Shown here: positions 19,598-29,983 of the stretch, piece by piece
Layout: every line of letters starts with the position of its first letter
How positions within the stretch are numbered: the stretch's first letter is position 1
Source: Plectosphaerella cucumerina
Taxonomy: Eukaryota > Ascomycota > Sordariomycetes > Glomerellales > Plectosphaerellaceae
Length of the DNA stretch: 64,000 nt
Direction: 5' to 3'
Assembly: GCA_020746995.1 (NCBI GenBank)
Contig: JAGPXD010000006.1
Span: 2,232,001 to 2,296,000, forward strand
The notes under the pieces: model-generated
Seen by the model: the letters and a program-made list of their open reading frames with translations, nothing else
Told to the model about the DNA's origin: nothing
The model's database searches: none
Position numbers and translations under genes: made by a program

Positions 19598-20591
19598 CTA
19601 AAAGGTGCTCCAGTTCCAGTCCCTAGGGACACTGGCGGCGACCTCTGGGCCGGGGCCGTGGGCGAGGGCGGCGTTGCCCGCGATGGGGCTGCCGCCGTTG
19701 ATGGGGCTGGGAGGAGTGCTCCTGTTGGCAGACTGGGGGATGCTGCGGCCGCCGTCGGAGATGGAGTCCTGGTCGCTGCCGGCACGGCTGTTGTTGCGGC
19801 TCTTCCAGGTGAGGAACTCGCTGTAGCAGTTGCCGCAGGCCCTAGAGGCAAGGCCGCGGGGGTTGTAGTTGCAGTCCTCGTCGAGGCGGATGATGTATGC
19901 GGTGTGGGGGTCGCAGAAGATGTTGCCACACTTGCGGCAGTGGTGGCGGCGGAGGAAGTAGCTGAAGGCACGCTTGCAGCTTGGCTCGTCGCACAGGGTG
20001 GCGTGGGCATCAGGCTGAAGGGGTTGATATGTTAGCGGACGGGCTCGTGAAGGGCGCCGTGCGTCGGTGACATACCTTCCAGTGATTCCTCGAGGGGTCA
20101 GCCTTGACGGCGGGGAACAGCTCGGGGTCGAGCTCGTGGTCGGTGAAGCCCTTGCCGCTGTCGCCGGTCGAGCGGCGGGTGAGGCGCGAACCGAACATGC
20201 CGAGGCCGGGCAGGCTGATGAAGCTGCTGCTGACGCGACGCAGGCTGAGGTCGTCGGACTCGGGACCGTTCTCGTTCTTGGGCGATCTCGGCTGGTTCGC
20301 GGGCTGGAAGAAGTGGTTGGGACGCAGCACGGCGGGGACGATGAGCGGGCGGTTCTGGCGCGTTCCGTTCATGCGTCCGCTGCCGGGCGACGTGGGCGAA
20401 CCATGGCCGGAGCTGAGAGGCGAGGTGTGCTGCTGCTGCTGCTGTTGCGAGGCCTCGGTGGGGGCGAACTGGTAGGACTGAGAGCGGGTGTGGGAGAGGT
20501 GAGGGCGCTCGACGACGGGATAGGCGGTCGCGAAGTACTGCGACTGCAGTCTCGGGTCGTGCATGGAAGGCATGATGAGGTCGGCTGCCAT
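19598..20591 (-). CDS. FYVE zinc-finger protein (PtdIns3P binding)
   Basis: Exons 20076-20591 and 19598-20014 flank a 61-bp intron (20015-20075, donor GTATGT, branch GCTAACAT, acceptor CAG, phase 0). The spliced protein is 310 residues. Residues 171-240 are a FYVE domain: W-K-P-D (the WxxD motif, split by the intron after Lys172), RRHHCRKCG at 194-202 as the lipid-binding basic patch, GNIFC, and RACGNCYSEF at the end. FYVE domains bind phosphatidylinositol 3-phosphate on endosomes and vacuoles. The first zinc-ligand pair reads CDEPSC, a CX4C spacing rather than the usual CX2C. The N-terminal 170 residues are low-complexity, with a six-glutamine run near 50 and many Ser/Pro, probably disordered and phosphorylated. 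The C-terminal tail is Ser/Gly-rich and ends in NWSTF. The partner proteins are unknown. Confidence 0.9.
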
Positions 20592-23500
20592 GGTTGTGGT
20601 AGGGATTAGAAGTTAGGTTGTGAGTTGTAGTAGATATTGGTTGCGAGTTGTTTGAGGCCGCGAAGGTGGCGTCGATTTGTTTAAGCCAAGTGAAGGAGGC
20701 GGAGGAGGTGAGGAAGCTGCTCAGGAGCCAGATACATCGGCCTTGGTGGTGGAGAGGCGCTTCGTTCGGTCGGGGGCGGGCCCTTTTGTTGCTGCAGTTG
20801 TTGCGACTCGGGGTGAGGAGGGGCACAAGAAGAGGGGATGCTTCTTGTTTTGGTTGCTGGGGACGGGAGGGGGGAAAGGCGGTAAAGCTTGTGGTCGAGA
20901 CGGAGAGGGTCACGATGGGCGGGAGAGTCGCAGGCGGGACGGGGCTCGCAGGAAGGGGGCGCTGGGACAGATTTATTATCGCGGCGGCAATTGGCCTGAG
21001 AGGTGCGGCGGACGGACGTCGCCAGTGACTTGGGGGGGCGCTCGAGGTGTGTGGGAGGCGGGCGGAAGTCGAGGGGGAGGAGCAGAGCACGGGCACGGAC
21101 ATGGATGGGTTGCGAGGAAGGCGGCGGCGCACCGACATGACAGGGTACAGGGGGTGTGGACTACCCACTGTTCTGATGGAGCCCACCCCCAGCGCGGTTT
21201 GGGTGGAGGAGGGGGGTGTGGGCCGGAGCAGATGCCAAGACCGGATTCGATGGGGCCCCCGACGGCGATAGTGGAGGAGGTGTGGTGTGGTACGCACTGG
21301 TCCGGGCGCCTCAGGTTCCACCTAACGTCCTGGGCAGTCGGGAAAGAGCACTATTCGTACAGGTAACTCTGTGCACTTGGCAGTTGCGACCTGTGCAACC
21401 TTTGGGTCGGGTACCTCCTGCCGCGCTGCTCATGTTCAGCGCTGCTTCAGCGTGCAACCCTCCTGTTAGCCTTGCCGCGCCCGCTTGGACACCGCCATTC
21501 CATTCTTCAAGGTTTCCAGGTTGCTGCTGCCGGCCGGCCCGGGCGCAATGTTGCTGCAAGTCTGCAAGTCTGCATCTATCGACAACATCCAAACCTGCTT
21601 CAAACCACCCCTGGACATCCCAACTCGGTCACGAGCGACAGGACAAGAGGAAAAAGAAACACCCGCGCTGTCACCGCCTGTGAGGCAAAGACAAACGCCG
21701 ACGACAGCATGGAACGAGCAACGACCACGACGACGACACGCATTCCAGGCCGCGCCGCCCTGCGCGGGCCGCCGTCGCCAGGATCTCCCAGGTCTCACTT
21801 CTCACCCTTCGTATCGCCCGCCCATGTGTTTGCCCCCGGGTCTCGCCCGGGGACCCCTTCCGACCGTCGACGAGTCGATTAGCTCCCCCCGAGACCCCGA
21901 CCGTCCTCTCACTAGCCACCGTCCGTGGTGTGCTCCCCCGAGTCCTCCCCCCTGGAGCCAGTGACGGTGATTTCGGTACGCCGCCCTGTCATTTCTTGTC
22001 TACTCTCAATGACACGCCTGTTCCTTGCAAATAGGACATGTTGGTCCTCGAAGAAGAAAGCGAGGGAGAGATGCCTCTGCATGCCCGCAATCCTCCTGCC
22101 CACCGCCGCGTGCGCCCGCTGTAGAAGCATGATCGCCCGTCGGAGCCGTATCCGCCATTCACAGCCCTCCGTGTCGGCCAAGGGCAGAGCGATGTGCCCC
22201 GGGGGGTGGTGGTGTCGCGGCCAACCGTCCAACGAGCTCCCAGCCGCTCTCGTGCCACGTCGGGACGAACGGATCCCTGCGTTTGACCGCCCTCAGGGCC
22301 CTCCGGGCTGCCCAGCAGGTTGCCCGAGGCTACTGTCGAACCGCGCCGCGGGCAGCACCAAGTATAGCACGAGGCAGAACATCTCAAACGGCGCATCTGC
22401 TCCTGATCGCCTGTCGCAGCAGGCCTCCTCGCCTCCTTGCCTCCCTCCTTCGGCGCAAAGACACTGCTCAAGGCCCTATTCCCCCATGATAAGACCGAAA
22501 ACCGGAGACAGGCCGCCGGCGCCACCTGCTCACTTGCTGCTTCGGGCCCCGACGTCCGGGATCTTCAGGGTAATGCGCTCCCCACTGCGGGCACGCCCTT
22601 TGGCCGTCTGACGAACCACCGGTGCCCAATTTTGCCGACCACTGTCAGCCTCCCGCTGCTTCGGTCGCGGAAGTAGCAAGGGCGCAAGCCTTCATCTCCC
22701 GCGGCGGGGGGTGGGTGAGGAGATCCGAGATGCTGGCCTCGCGACCTGCTGGATGAAGCAGGTAACATGCATCGACTGCCGTGTTTTGAACTTCGGCTCT
22801 GCAAGCATCGAAAGTGCCAGGACCGACGCCTTCCGAGAGCCGACAAGCCTGGTCCGGTGGACAGCAAGCCAGCCGTTCGGGACTGCACGCACAGCACAGC
22901 AGCACCGCACAGCACAGCAGCACCGCACAGCACAGCACGGGCGACACCGCAGCTCGCTTGCTATTCCGGGCGTCGAGGCCACATGGCAATGTGCCACAAG
23001 AGGCGCGGCTGTGGCCAGTGGCCACACACAACAAACTCGAGACAGACCGACTGACGTTGGCCTCCCTCCCCCGCCCACTTCTTGTGACGGAGCTCATACC
23101 CGCCGCCCCTTTTCAGGGTCCAGCCCGCCTGCGAACGCACCGGCCGAGCGACCCCTCTCAGGCGGTGTGTGTGATACGGCACGATAAGGAAGGGGGACTG
23201 GTGATCAGCGGTCTGCCCGTTTGCTTATTGACTTTGAGCCGCCCGCGGCATGAAACTGTAATTGGTTTCTCCGGCCCTCTCCCTAGGGTGACCCGGCCAA
23301 TGGGATAATACCATCTGCAAGCCTCGGCGTGCCACGACCTGCAGAAGCAATGCCGCGCTGCACTCACAGCACGGCCCGGCACTTTACGACCTGCGCGCCG
23401 AGTCAGCCATGCAATCTGGGCCACCTTCGAGAACTCCAGGTAAGAACACGGCAGAAGACGGGAGACGGACGGGGTTGCCATGACCAACAACGAGCACTTG

Positions 23501-26500
23501 ACTCGAGCGCCTTCCGAGTTGGAGAGGAATCGCCGAGGAGACGGGTGGATCTCCGGCTTCGACCCCATCAAAAAGAAAAAGTCTAGAAGGATTTGGTGGG
23601 GGCATCTTGGGCACCGCTAGCAGGCACCGGGACTGGGCAGTGGCAGTGGGCTGTGGCAGTGGCCCGTGTTGAGAGTGTGTGCACCGGGCCGGTGGAGGTA
23701 CGCCGTACGCCGCACGCGTGGTGCCTTGCTTGCTTGCTTGGCCGTGGAGATGGCCGTCGCCGGCGGCAGGGCGGGTGTCGGGCGACTGACTCGTCCCGCC
23801 GCGCCGTCCTTTGTCTGTGTCGACTCGACAGCCCGGCGGCCAGGGCAGCAAACGTCAAGCCAAGACCAAAGTCCGAAAGCTGACTTGCCACACACAGACT
23901 CGGGTGCCTTGTTGAAGACCCGCGGCGGCACCAAGCTTCCGGGGCGGGAACGCTACGTCGGCGGCTTGTTCTGAGGGCGGAGTTCGAGTCAGTTCACCTC
24001 CGAATCTTGTATTCCAGCGGGAGGCTCTTGTCTGCCAAAACGCCGAAGGCAGGCCGCGTTGCCTGACTGGGCTGTCGGTGTCAGGCCGCCTAACCGTCTG
24101 TCTCGGCTGTCAAACTGAAAGGGCGGCAAGACGGCGACGGCGGTAAATGCTGCGGCACATGACCGCGACAGACAGGCCGGGCCTTCGTCCAGAAGCAGAC
24201 TTCGTCGTTCCAGCCACCGGCTGACCCTCTTGGCATCGCGGGTGAAGATTGGACGAGGCGGCATCGTGAGACTGAGCCTCGGAGGGGCGCCGAGGGCAGA
24301 GGGGTCCTGCGCCGTGCCTCGTCTTGTCCTGCAAGGCATTGGCAGAGAGGAGGCGAGACAGCATTGAAGGGCGGGGGGCCGGACCCCTCGGGCTTTGCCG
24401 ACGGCGCTTCCACGGGCCTCAGGGCGGCGCGGCTCTGGCGGCGGAGTGCTTCGTGGATACAAAACACCACGGACTGTGGAGCTGCCGGTGGAAGCCGCCT
24501 GCGGGCCCTGCATCGTTTTACGCAACAGAATGGCAGGGTCGACACCGACATCCCACGCTCATTTGTCTCGACTCGGGTCTTGGCCAGGGAATCCTCCCAA
24601 CTGCCCCCCGGGACGATCTGGGTCTTTTTTGATGAACCAAGTCGTGCAGCAGCACCACCTGCCCGCCTCGTGCAAGTCATCCTGCTTGCCTGCAGCGGCC
24701 TGCCCTGGTTGCGGTTATACGGCCCCGCCGGGCGCTCCAGACCAGGCGAATGAAGCTGGAAGTATTTGGATCTCGACTGGGACCGATCGACATTGCGTGG
24801 AAGTGCGAGCCTGGAAGAAAGTATTGCAGGGCCGATGAAGAGTGTCCACTGCGTCCGCCCTTGTCCTGGTCTTGATGTCCGTCCCATCATGGACGGAAAG
24901 AGGAGCGCCTCCCCCCCTCTCTATCGACTGATTGTGTGCTTGTGCTTGTATGACCTTGCAGAGGAGCCCCCCGGATCCCCCAGACGTAACAAATCGTCGG
25001 GACCGGAGATGCGAGGAGGTCCACGAGAGGGATCATATCGTGATAAGAAGCATCCTGGCCGACGGGCGGGAGTGTCGAGTGGGTTGCGCAACGTGCCCGG
25101 CGATCTTGGAGACAGCTTCTCCGTCAAATGTCGTTCGATGTCGGCATCTGGAGGGGTGGGCATCCAGTAGAACCCAGGAGATCCGGATCGTCGGGTTGGT
25201 ACTGGAGGAGATGGAAAGGCTCGAATCCTTGTCTCGCCTGTTGCGGTGAATCTCGCGACCATCGCCCCAAAGGTTCATTCCTTCCAGTGGTCCACCCCCG
25301 TAGCAGCGCCGATACTTTCGACCTGTCACTTTTTCTGGCAGGAGAGGAGGGGGCAGGGGGGGTTGCGCTAGACTGCTTGTGGGAGCTGCGCGTGCAGTAG
25401 CGGCTCAGTGGGACCTCTCGCTCTTCTTCGCGCGCCTTCAATTTGCATCCAAGGGTCCTTAGTGGGCCGTGAGGGGGGGAACGTTATCCGATGTTTGTGA
25501 TTGGTTGGGAATCTTTCGAGGCGGCACCGTTACAGGTTCAGTGAGGGTGACAGGGTGACGTCGGCCAACCATCGTCCACGGGCGCCTCTCTGCTTCTCTC
25601 TGCCAGTCGGCCGTCGGCATTCACCTGTTGTGCGTTCGCTCTGCGCCGCCCGCCGCCGCCCCCAGAGCAGCAGAGCCTCCAAACGAGGACAACCAACACG
25701 CGACCTGCTCCATCAGGCTGGTCCGGAGCGCATCTGCCGACATTCATCTGGCCTCGGTTGCGCAGCTCCATTTCCAGAGTGAACTCTTTCCTCTCGGGAC
25801 TTTGCCAGGCTCAGCAGGGAACAAAGTCGCGGGCCGCGCAGTCGCATCGGAGATGTTCCAACCACCAGGCACAAGGTCATCGGGGAAAGGAAAAACGCTC
25901 TGACCACCCCGGCTGGCCCTCCCGGCATCCTGTTGCGACGAACCCGGCCGAGTGGCCGAAGAGCGATCGCCATGCGAAAGGATCGCCAGCAGCTGGCACT
26001 GGCGCTGCCCAAATATCAGACGGGCCAGCGTCTGATCGCCTACCCTCCACCAGAACCCTCACCTGCGTGACGTCAAGCGGTTTCTCGACATCTCAGAGAT
26101 CGAAGCTGCCATCGAGATTGGAGTATCTTTTTCCCTTTTTTCTGGCAGAATGAAGAATGAGCACGGCCTGCGATGAGATGTGATGTTCCTTTCCTCCCTG
26201 CGTTTCAATCCCGCACACGATGACCTGCCACGTTGGGCACTGATCTGGGACGAAGGAGCGCCAGAGGGCGATCATGGCGGCGCTTCAGGGTCCCTGACGT
26301 GCCAGCCTTCCTTTCCGCCCACAGGGGGGTGGCAGAATGGTCCCCAGTCTTGCCAGTTGCCAGTCCCCCAAAGATCCCCTGAATCAAACATTCCGATCAT
26401 CGCCCTACATGCCAGCCCGGAGCAATCGGCCGCGAGACAACCCCTCAAGCCCCTTGAACTGTCAGACTGCGCCGGTCCGGGGTTGCGTGTTTGTCTCCCG

Positions 26501-27086
26501 CGGGGCTTCGAAGGTTCATCATGATCGTCGGTTTTGGAAAATCGCTCATGTTGGAGTGCGATTCAGGGGTTCTCTTGGCCTTGATTGAGATGTTTGCTGA
26601 TTCGAAGGGTTGGAGGTGACGACACAATGATTTGTGCTGGGATGGCTTTAGGCCTAGCTTGATGTCTCGATGTGACATGGCGAGGAAAAGGGGGAGCGTG
26701 AGAAGAGAGGGGCTGGGAGGGGGGATTGATGGTGTTGGGAAGTTGAGTTTTTGGAGATACTGGCCGGCCCCTGGAGGTCGCTGCCAGTGCTGCATGGCGA
26801 GGGACTGGCTAAACTTCAGTTCTTGTTGGTCCTCTGGCTGTGCTCAACTGTTCAAGATGTGCCAATCTGTCCCTGTGTGGCATATGACATGGCGAAGAAC
26901 TGTGTAGAGAGTCAATGCCGATTCTGATCAGGGGACCATGGCATTGATGCTCCATCTTGATGTCTCTCTGGCCATGCATAGCATTTCATTCAGCAATGTT
27001 GAACTACCTTGAAGCTAGTTGAAGTTCGATACGCCCTCCCACGGCTTCACGTCTTCAGATCGACCTGCATCGCCGGCATCAACGCC
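20592..27086. other. 6.5-kb gene-poor stretch upstream of FYVE gene
   Basis: No open frame here shows conserved motifs, a sensible start or a plausible exon chain. Frames of 100-270 codons occur on several strands at once, as expected in G+C-rich non-coding DNA. The first few hundred bases next to 20592 should be the FYVE promoter and leader, and the last part is the 3' flank of the molybdenum cofactor gene. A short 18-bp tandem repeat lies at 22888-22938. The rest could hold regulatory DNA or non-coding transcripts. Confidence 0.5.
22888..22938. repeat. 18-bp tandem repeat, about 2.8 copies
   Basis: The unit CGCACAGCACAGCAGCAC is present twice perfectly (22888-22905 and 22906-22923) and then partially to 22938. 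It is a simple GCA/CAG-type minisatellite in the gene-poor stretch. No spacers are present and there is no CRISPR-like organisation. Confidence 0.85.
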
Positions 27087-29265
27087 TCACGGCATCTCCC
27101 ACCTCCCACTCTTACCCCCATCCTTGAGCACCACGCGCAGCCCCCCAATTACCATCCCCTTATCCACAGCCTTGCACATATCATAAACCGTCAACGCCGC
27201 CGTGCTCGCCGCCGTCAGCGCCTCCATCTCCACCCCCGTCTTTCCATCGCACGTCACCGTCGCCTCGACGCGAAGCTCCGTCTCCGTGCCTGCCGTCGGC
27301 TCCAGCTCGACGCTGACGTGCGACAATGCGATGGGGTGGCATAGCGGGATGAGGTCTGACGTGCGCTTGGCCGCCATGATGCCCGCCACTCGTGCCACGC
27401 CCAGCACATCGCCCTTTTTCATCTGGTTGTCGCGGACTAGGCGGAGGGCTGTGGGATTGGAAAAGGTTACGGTGCATACGGCCTTGGCGACGCGTGAGGT
27501 TGGTTGCTTGGAGGAGATGGAGACCATGTGGGCAGAGCCTGAGGCGCTGACGTGGGTGAGTTTTGGCTTTGGGATGTCGTCTGGTCCTTGGTCGGCGGAG
27601 CGAGAGGTCCTTGATGATGAGAAGAGCCGAATGGAGGATGTCAAGGGGCTGCCGGGCCCAAGAAGGTGGAGAGGTACAGCACGCGATGCCTCACGAGGAG
27701 ACGCACGCGAGAGCAGGCGAGGTGATGAGGACGACAGAATAGGATCTACACTCAACTATTCAGCTCCCGGTCATACAGTTTTGGTCGTTAACCCCTTCCA
27801 TCCCCTAGATGCCCGACAATTTCCCTCCATGATCCAACCTGACACAACGCCCGGCTCTGATGCATCATTTTCCCTGGATTTACCTTGGGGATATATATAA
27901 AAGCAGATGAAAGGCAGAAACCCGATATATACGGAGCAAGTGGAAAGGCCGCTACCCACCGATCAGGATCATGGGCCTGTTCTTCATGTTCTTCAGCTCG
28001 CCCATGCCGGCATGCTTCTCATTCTTGCCCTTGACGGCGAGGCGGATGACGTCGAGAAGCTCGGCTTCGTTGAGGACGGTGCCGAGGGGCGGTTGACCAG
28101 GGCCGGCGAGGCCCTGGCGGCGGTCCATATCGATCTGGCGCATGGCCTCGTAGGCTTGCTCGTCGATGGGTTCGCCGCCGTTGGAACGTCTCAGGATATC
28201 GCGCAGGGAGACCTCTGCGTTGCCAAAGAGGCACACCTTGATGTTTCCGTCGCCCGTAATGCGCAGACGGTTGCAGGTGCCGCAGAAGTTGTGCGTCATG
28301 CTCGTGATGAAGCCCAAGCGGCCAACGAAGCCCGGCACGCGCCACGTCTTTGATGTGTCGTTGCGGTGGCCGCGGACAGGTTCGACGCCTGGGTGCTCGA
28401 CACGGATGATATCGAGCATCTCTGCATATCCGAGCATCTTGCCCTCGTTCCACTTGTTGCCGTCAAAGGGCATGTACTCGATGAAGCGCACCTCAATATC
28501 TTGCTCACGCGTCATTTCGACAAACTTCAGAATCTCGCGGTCGTTGCGTCCCCGCATGACGACGCAGTTGATCTTGAGGCGGACGCCGGCACCGGCGCGG
28601 TTGAGCTCCTGGATGCGGGCGATGGATTTCAGGACGGCATCGAAGCCGTTGCGGCGCGTCATGATCTGGAACTGCCAGGGGTCGAGGGTGTCGAGGCTCA
28701 GGTTGATGCCGGTCAGGCCGGCCTCGACCATGGCCTCGAGCTTGCGGTGGAGGGCGATGCCGTTTGTGGTGAGGCACAGCTCGCGGAGGCCGCGGGGGCG
28801 GAGGGCGCCGAGCTGGTGCATCAGGGGCACGATGTCGCGGCGGACGGTGGGCTCGCCCCCGGTGAGGCGGATCTTGGTGACGCCCTGGTCGACGAAGACG
28901 GAGGAGAGCATGACGATCTCGGGGGTGGTGAGGAGCTCGCGCTGGGGGGAGAGGGGGACGCCCTCTTCTGGCATGCAGTAGACGCAGCGGAGGTTGCACC
29001 GCTCTGTCACTGAGATGCGCAGGTAGTCGTGATGCCGGTTGAAGTTGTCTGTGAGGAAGTCGGAGAACGGCTTGGCCTCTTTCAGAGCGTCGATCCGGCG
29101 CGAGGACATGCCCGGCCGGGGCGCATCATCTTGACGGGGTGCAGGAGAGGCTGCGGCTGTCGTGCTTAGACATCTTGGCCGTGTGTGTGGCGAAGGGAGC
29201 TTGCTGTGCTTGTGAAGAACCCGGGTGCTCGTCCTGACGGACCGAGCAAGCAGCTTTCCCGTCAT
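27087..29265 (-). CDS. cnxABC: Bifunctional MoaA-MoaC molybdenum cofactor protein (MOCS1 / CnxABC type)
   Basis: Exon one is 27960-29265 and exon two 27087-27745, joined across an optional intron (27746-27959) to give 654 residues. The protein makes cyclic pyranopterin monophosphate from GTP, the first step of molybdenum cofactor synthesis (needed for nitrate reductase and xanthine dehydrogenase). The MoaA part starts with a presequence-like region (residues 1-50, with [12 protein letters not shown]), consistent with mitochondria. The radical-SAM CxxxCxxC cluster is C90-C94-C97 (CNLRCVYC), and the second cluster is the CGTC...C motif (CX2CX13C) near the end of exon one. MoaC has [52 protein letters not shown] and the C-terminal KDGGKSG. 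Without splicing the first frame ends PMILIGG-stop at 27952. The MoaC exon opens with TTG, and its first Met lies well inside the domain, so it depends on splicing to MoaA. Confidence 0.94.
27746..27959 (-). other. Optional intron that switches MoaA-GG to MoaA-MoaC fusion
   Basis: The donor GTGGGT overlaps the codons for the terminal Gly-Gly and stop of MoaA. The acceptor is TGTAG, 214 bp downstream on the minus strand. Donor phase 1 (G) and acceptor phase fit exactly, giving ...LIDPILSSS in place of ...LIGG-stop. The intron is three to four times longer than most others in this window. It contains stops in the MoaA frame, so retained and spliced mRNAs encode different products. The splice is predicted, not observed. 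Confidence 0.7.
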
Positions 29266-29983
29266 GGCTGCTGGTGTGATGTTTCGATGCCGGTCTTGTT
29301 TCCTGAGGTGAGAGGTCGTGACTCGAACTCAAGCTGATTAATGACTGGTAGCGGATGGATGGCGGCGCCAAGGGCGGAAGGGAGGCGGCGAGCAACCCAA
29401 CGGTGACCCTATAACTCAAATCACTTCTCCTTCAGTGGTCGAGACAGTTGTGCGTTGTTTCCGAGGCTTCCTGAAGGTGAGTAATATCCGCCTACTCCCC
29501 AGGGCGTAACGGGAGAGGTCTGATTAGGGTAGGGGCCGCGGCTGGCCTGTGGTGTTCCAGTGGCGAGCAGCTGTCGTTCTGATAGCGTAAGGGCGTGGCG
29601 GTCGCCGAATCACAGCTCCGGAGAAGAGCCGGAGATGGCCGCCACGCCTTTCCTTGACCGAGGAGACGCCCCGCGGTTCAGATAAGCTGACCGAGGACCC
29701 CGCGTCTCACCGAGGACTGGTTCGGTGAGTTGCTGTTACCCCGCGCTAGTCTGGTTCGGGCGGTCAGGTAAACATCTGCATCGTCTGGTCCGTCCGTCTG
29801 CGGTTGTGAACCGTGACACTACAGCATCTTCATCCACCCGCTAGACCTGAACACAGCGTCGGGGCCTGGGTGTAGATCCTTCCCGAGTCATTCGTCTATT
29901 TCTGGAGACGCTTTTCCGTTTCTCAGTCTCGTCTCTCAACGTCAGTTGCTGTCTCGGACTTTGCCCGCATCAGAGCCCCCAAA
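29266..29983. promoter_or_regulatory. Divergent promoter region, cnxABC / WRAP73
   Basis: This 718-bp interval carries the upstream regions of both divergent genes. No TATA-like or factor site is distinctive enough to call. The short minus-strand frames are out of frame with the MoaA presequence and are not supported. Confidence 0.5.

Noticed and set aside
20098..21321. Minus-strand frame of 407 codons extending from the FYVE exon upstream
   Set aside because: It reads the FYVE exon in the wrong frame and gives a Pro/Arg/His-rich chain in promoter DNA; the FYVE model explains the exon fully.
22888..22938. Possible CRISPR-like array
   Set aside because: The repeats are contiguous without spacers, only 18 bp, and the genome is fungal.
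24090..24890. 266-codon minus-strand frame in the gene desert
   Set aside because: No domain, several overlapping frames of similar length on both strands, and no splice structure; expected by chance in G+C-rich DNA.
27087..27755. MoaC as a separate gene of 222 codons
   Set aside because: The frame begins with TTG right after a stop and its first ATG lies inside the conserved domain. Splicing to MoaA gives a perfect in-frame fusion, so a separate gene is not needed.
29300..29340. GAGTTCGAGTC on the minus strand, resembling a tRNA B box
   Set aside because: No A box, acceptor stem or cloverleaf can be formed around it. No other tRNA or 5S rRNA candidate was found by eye.
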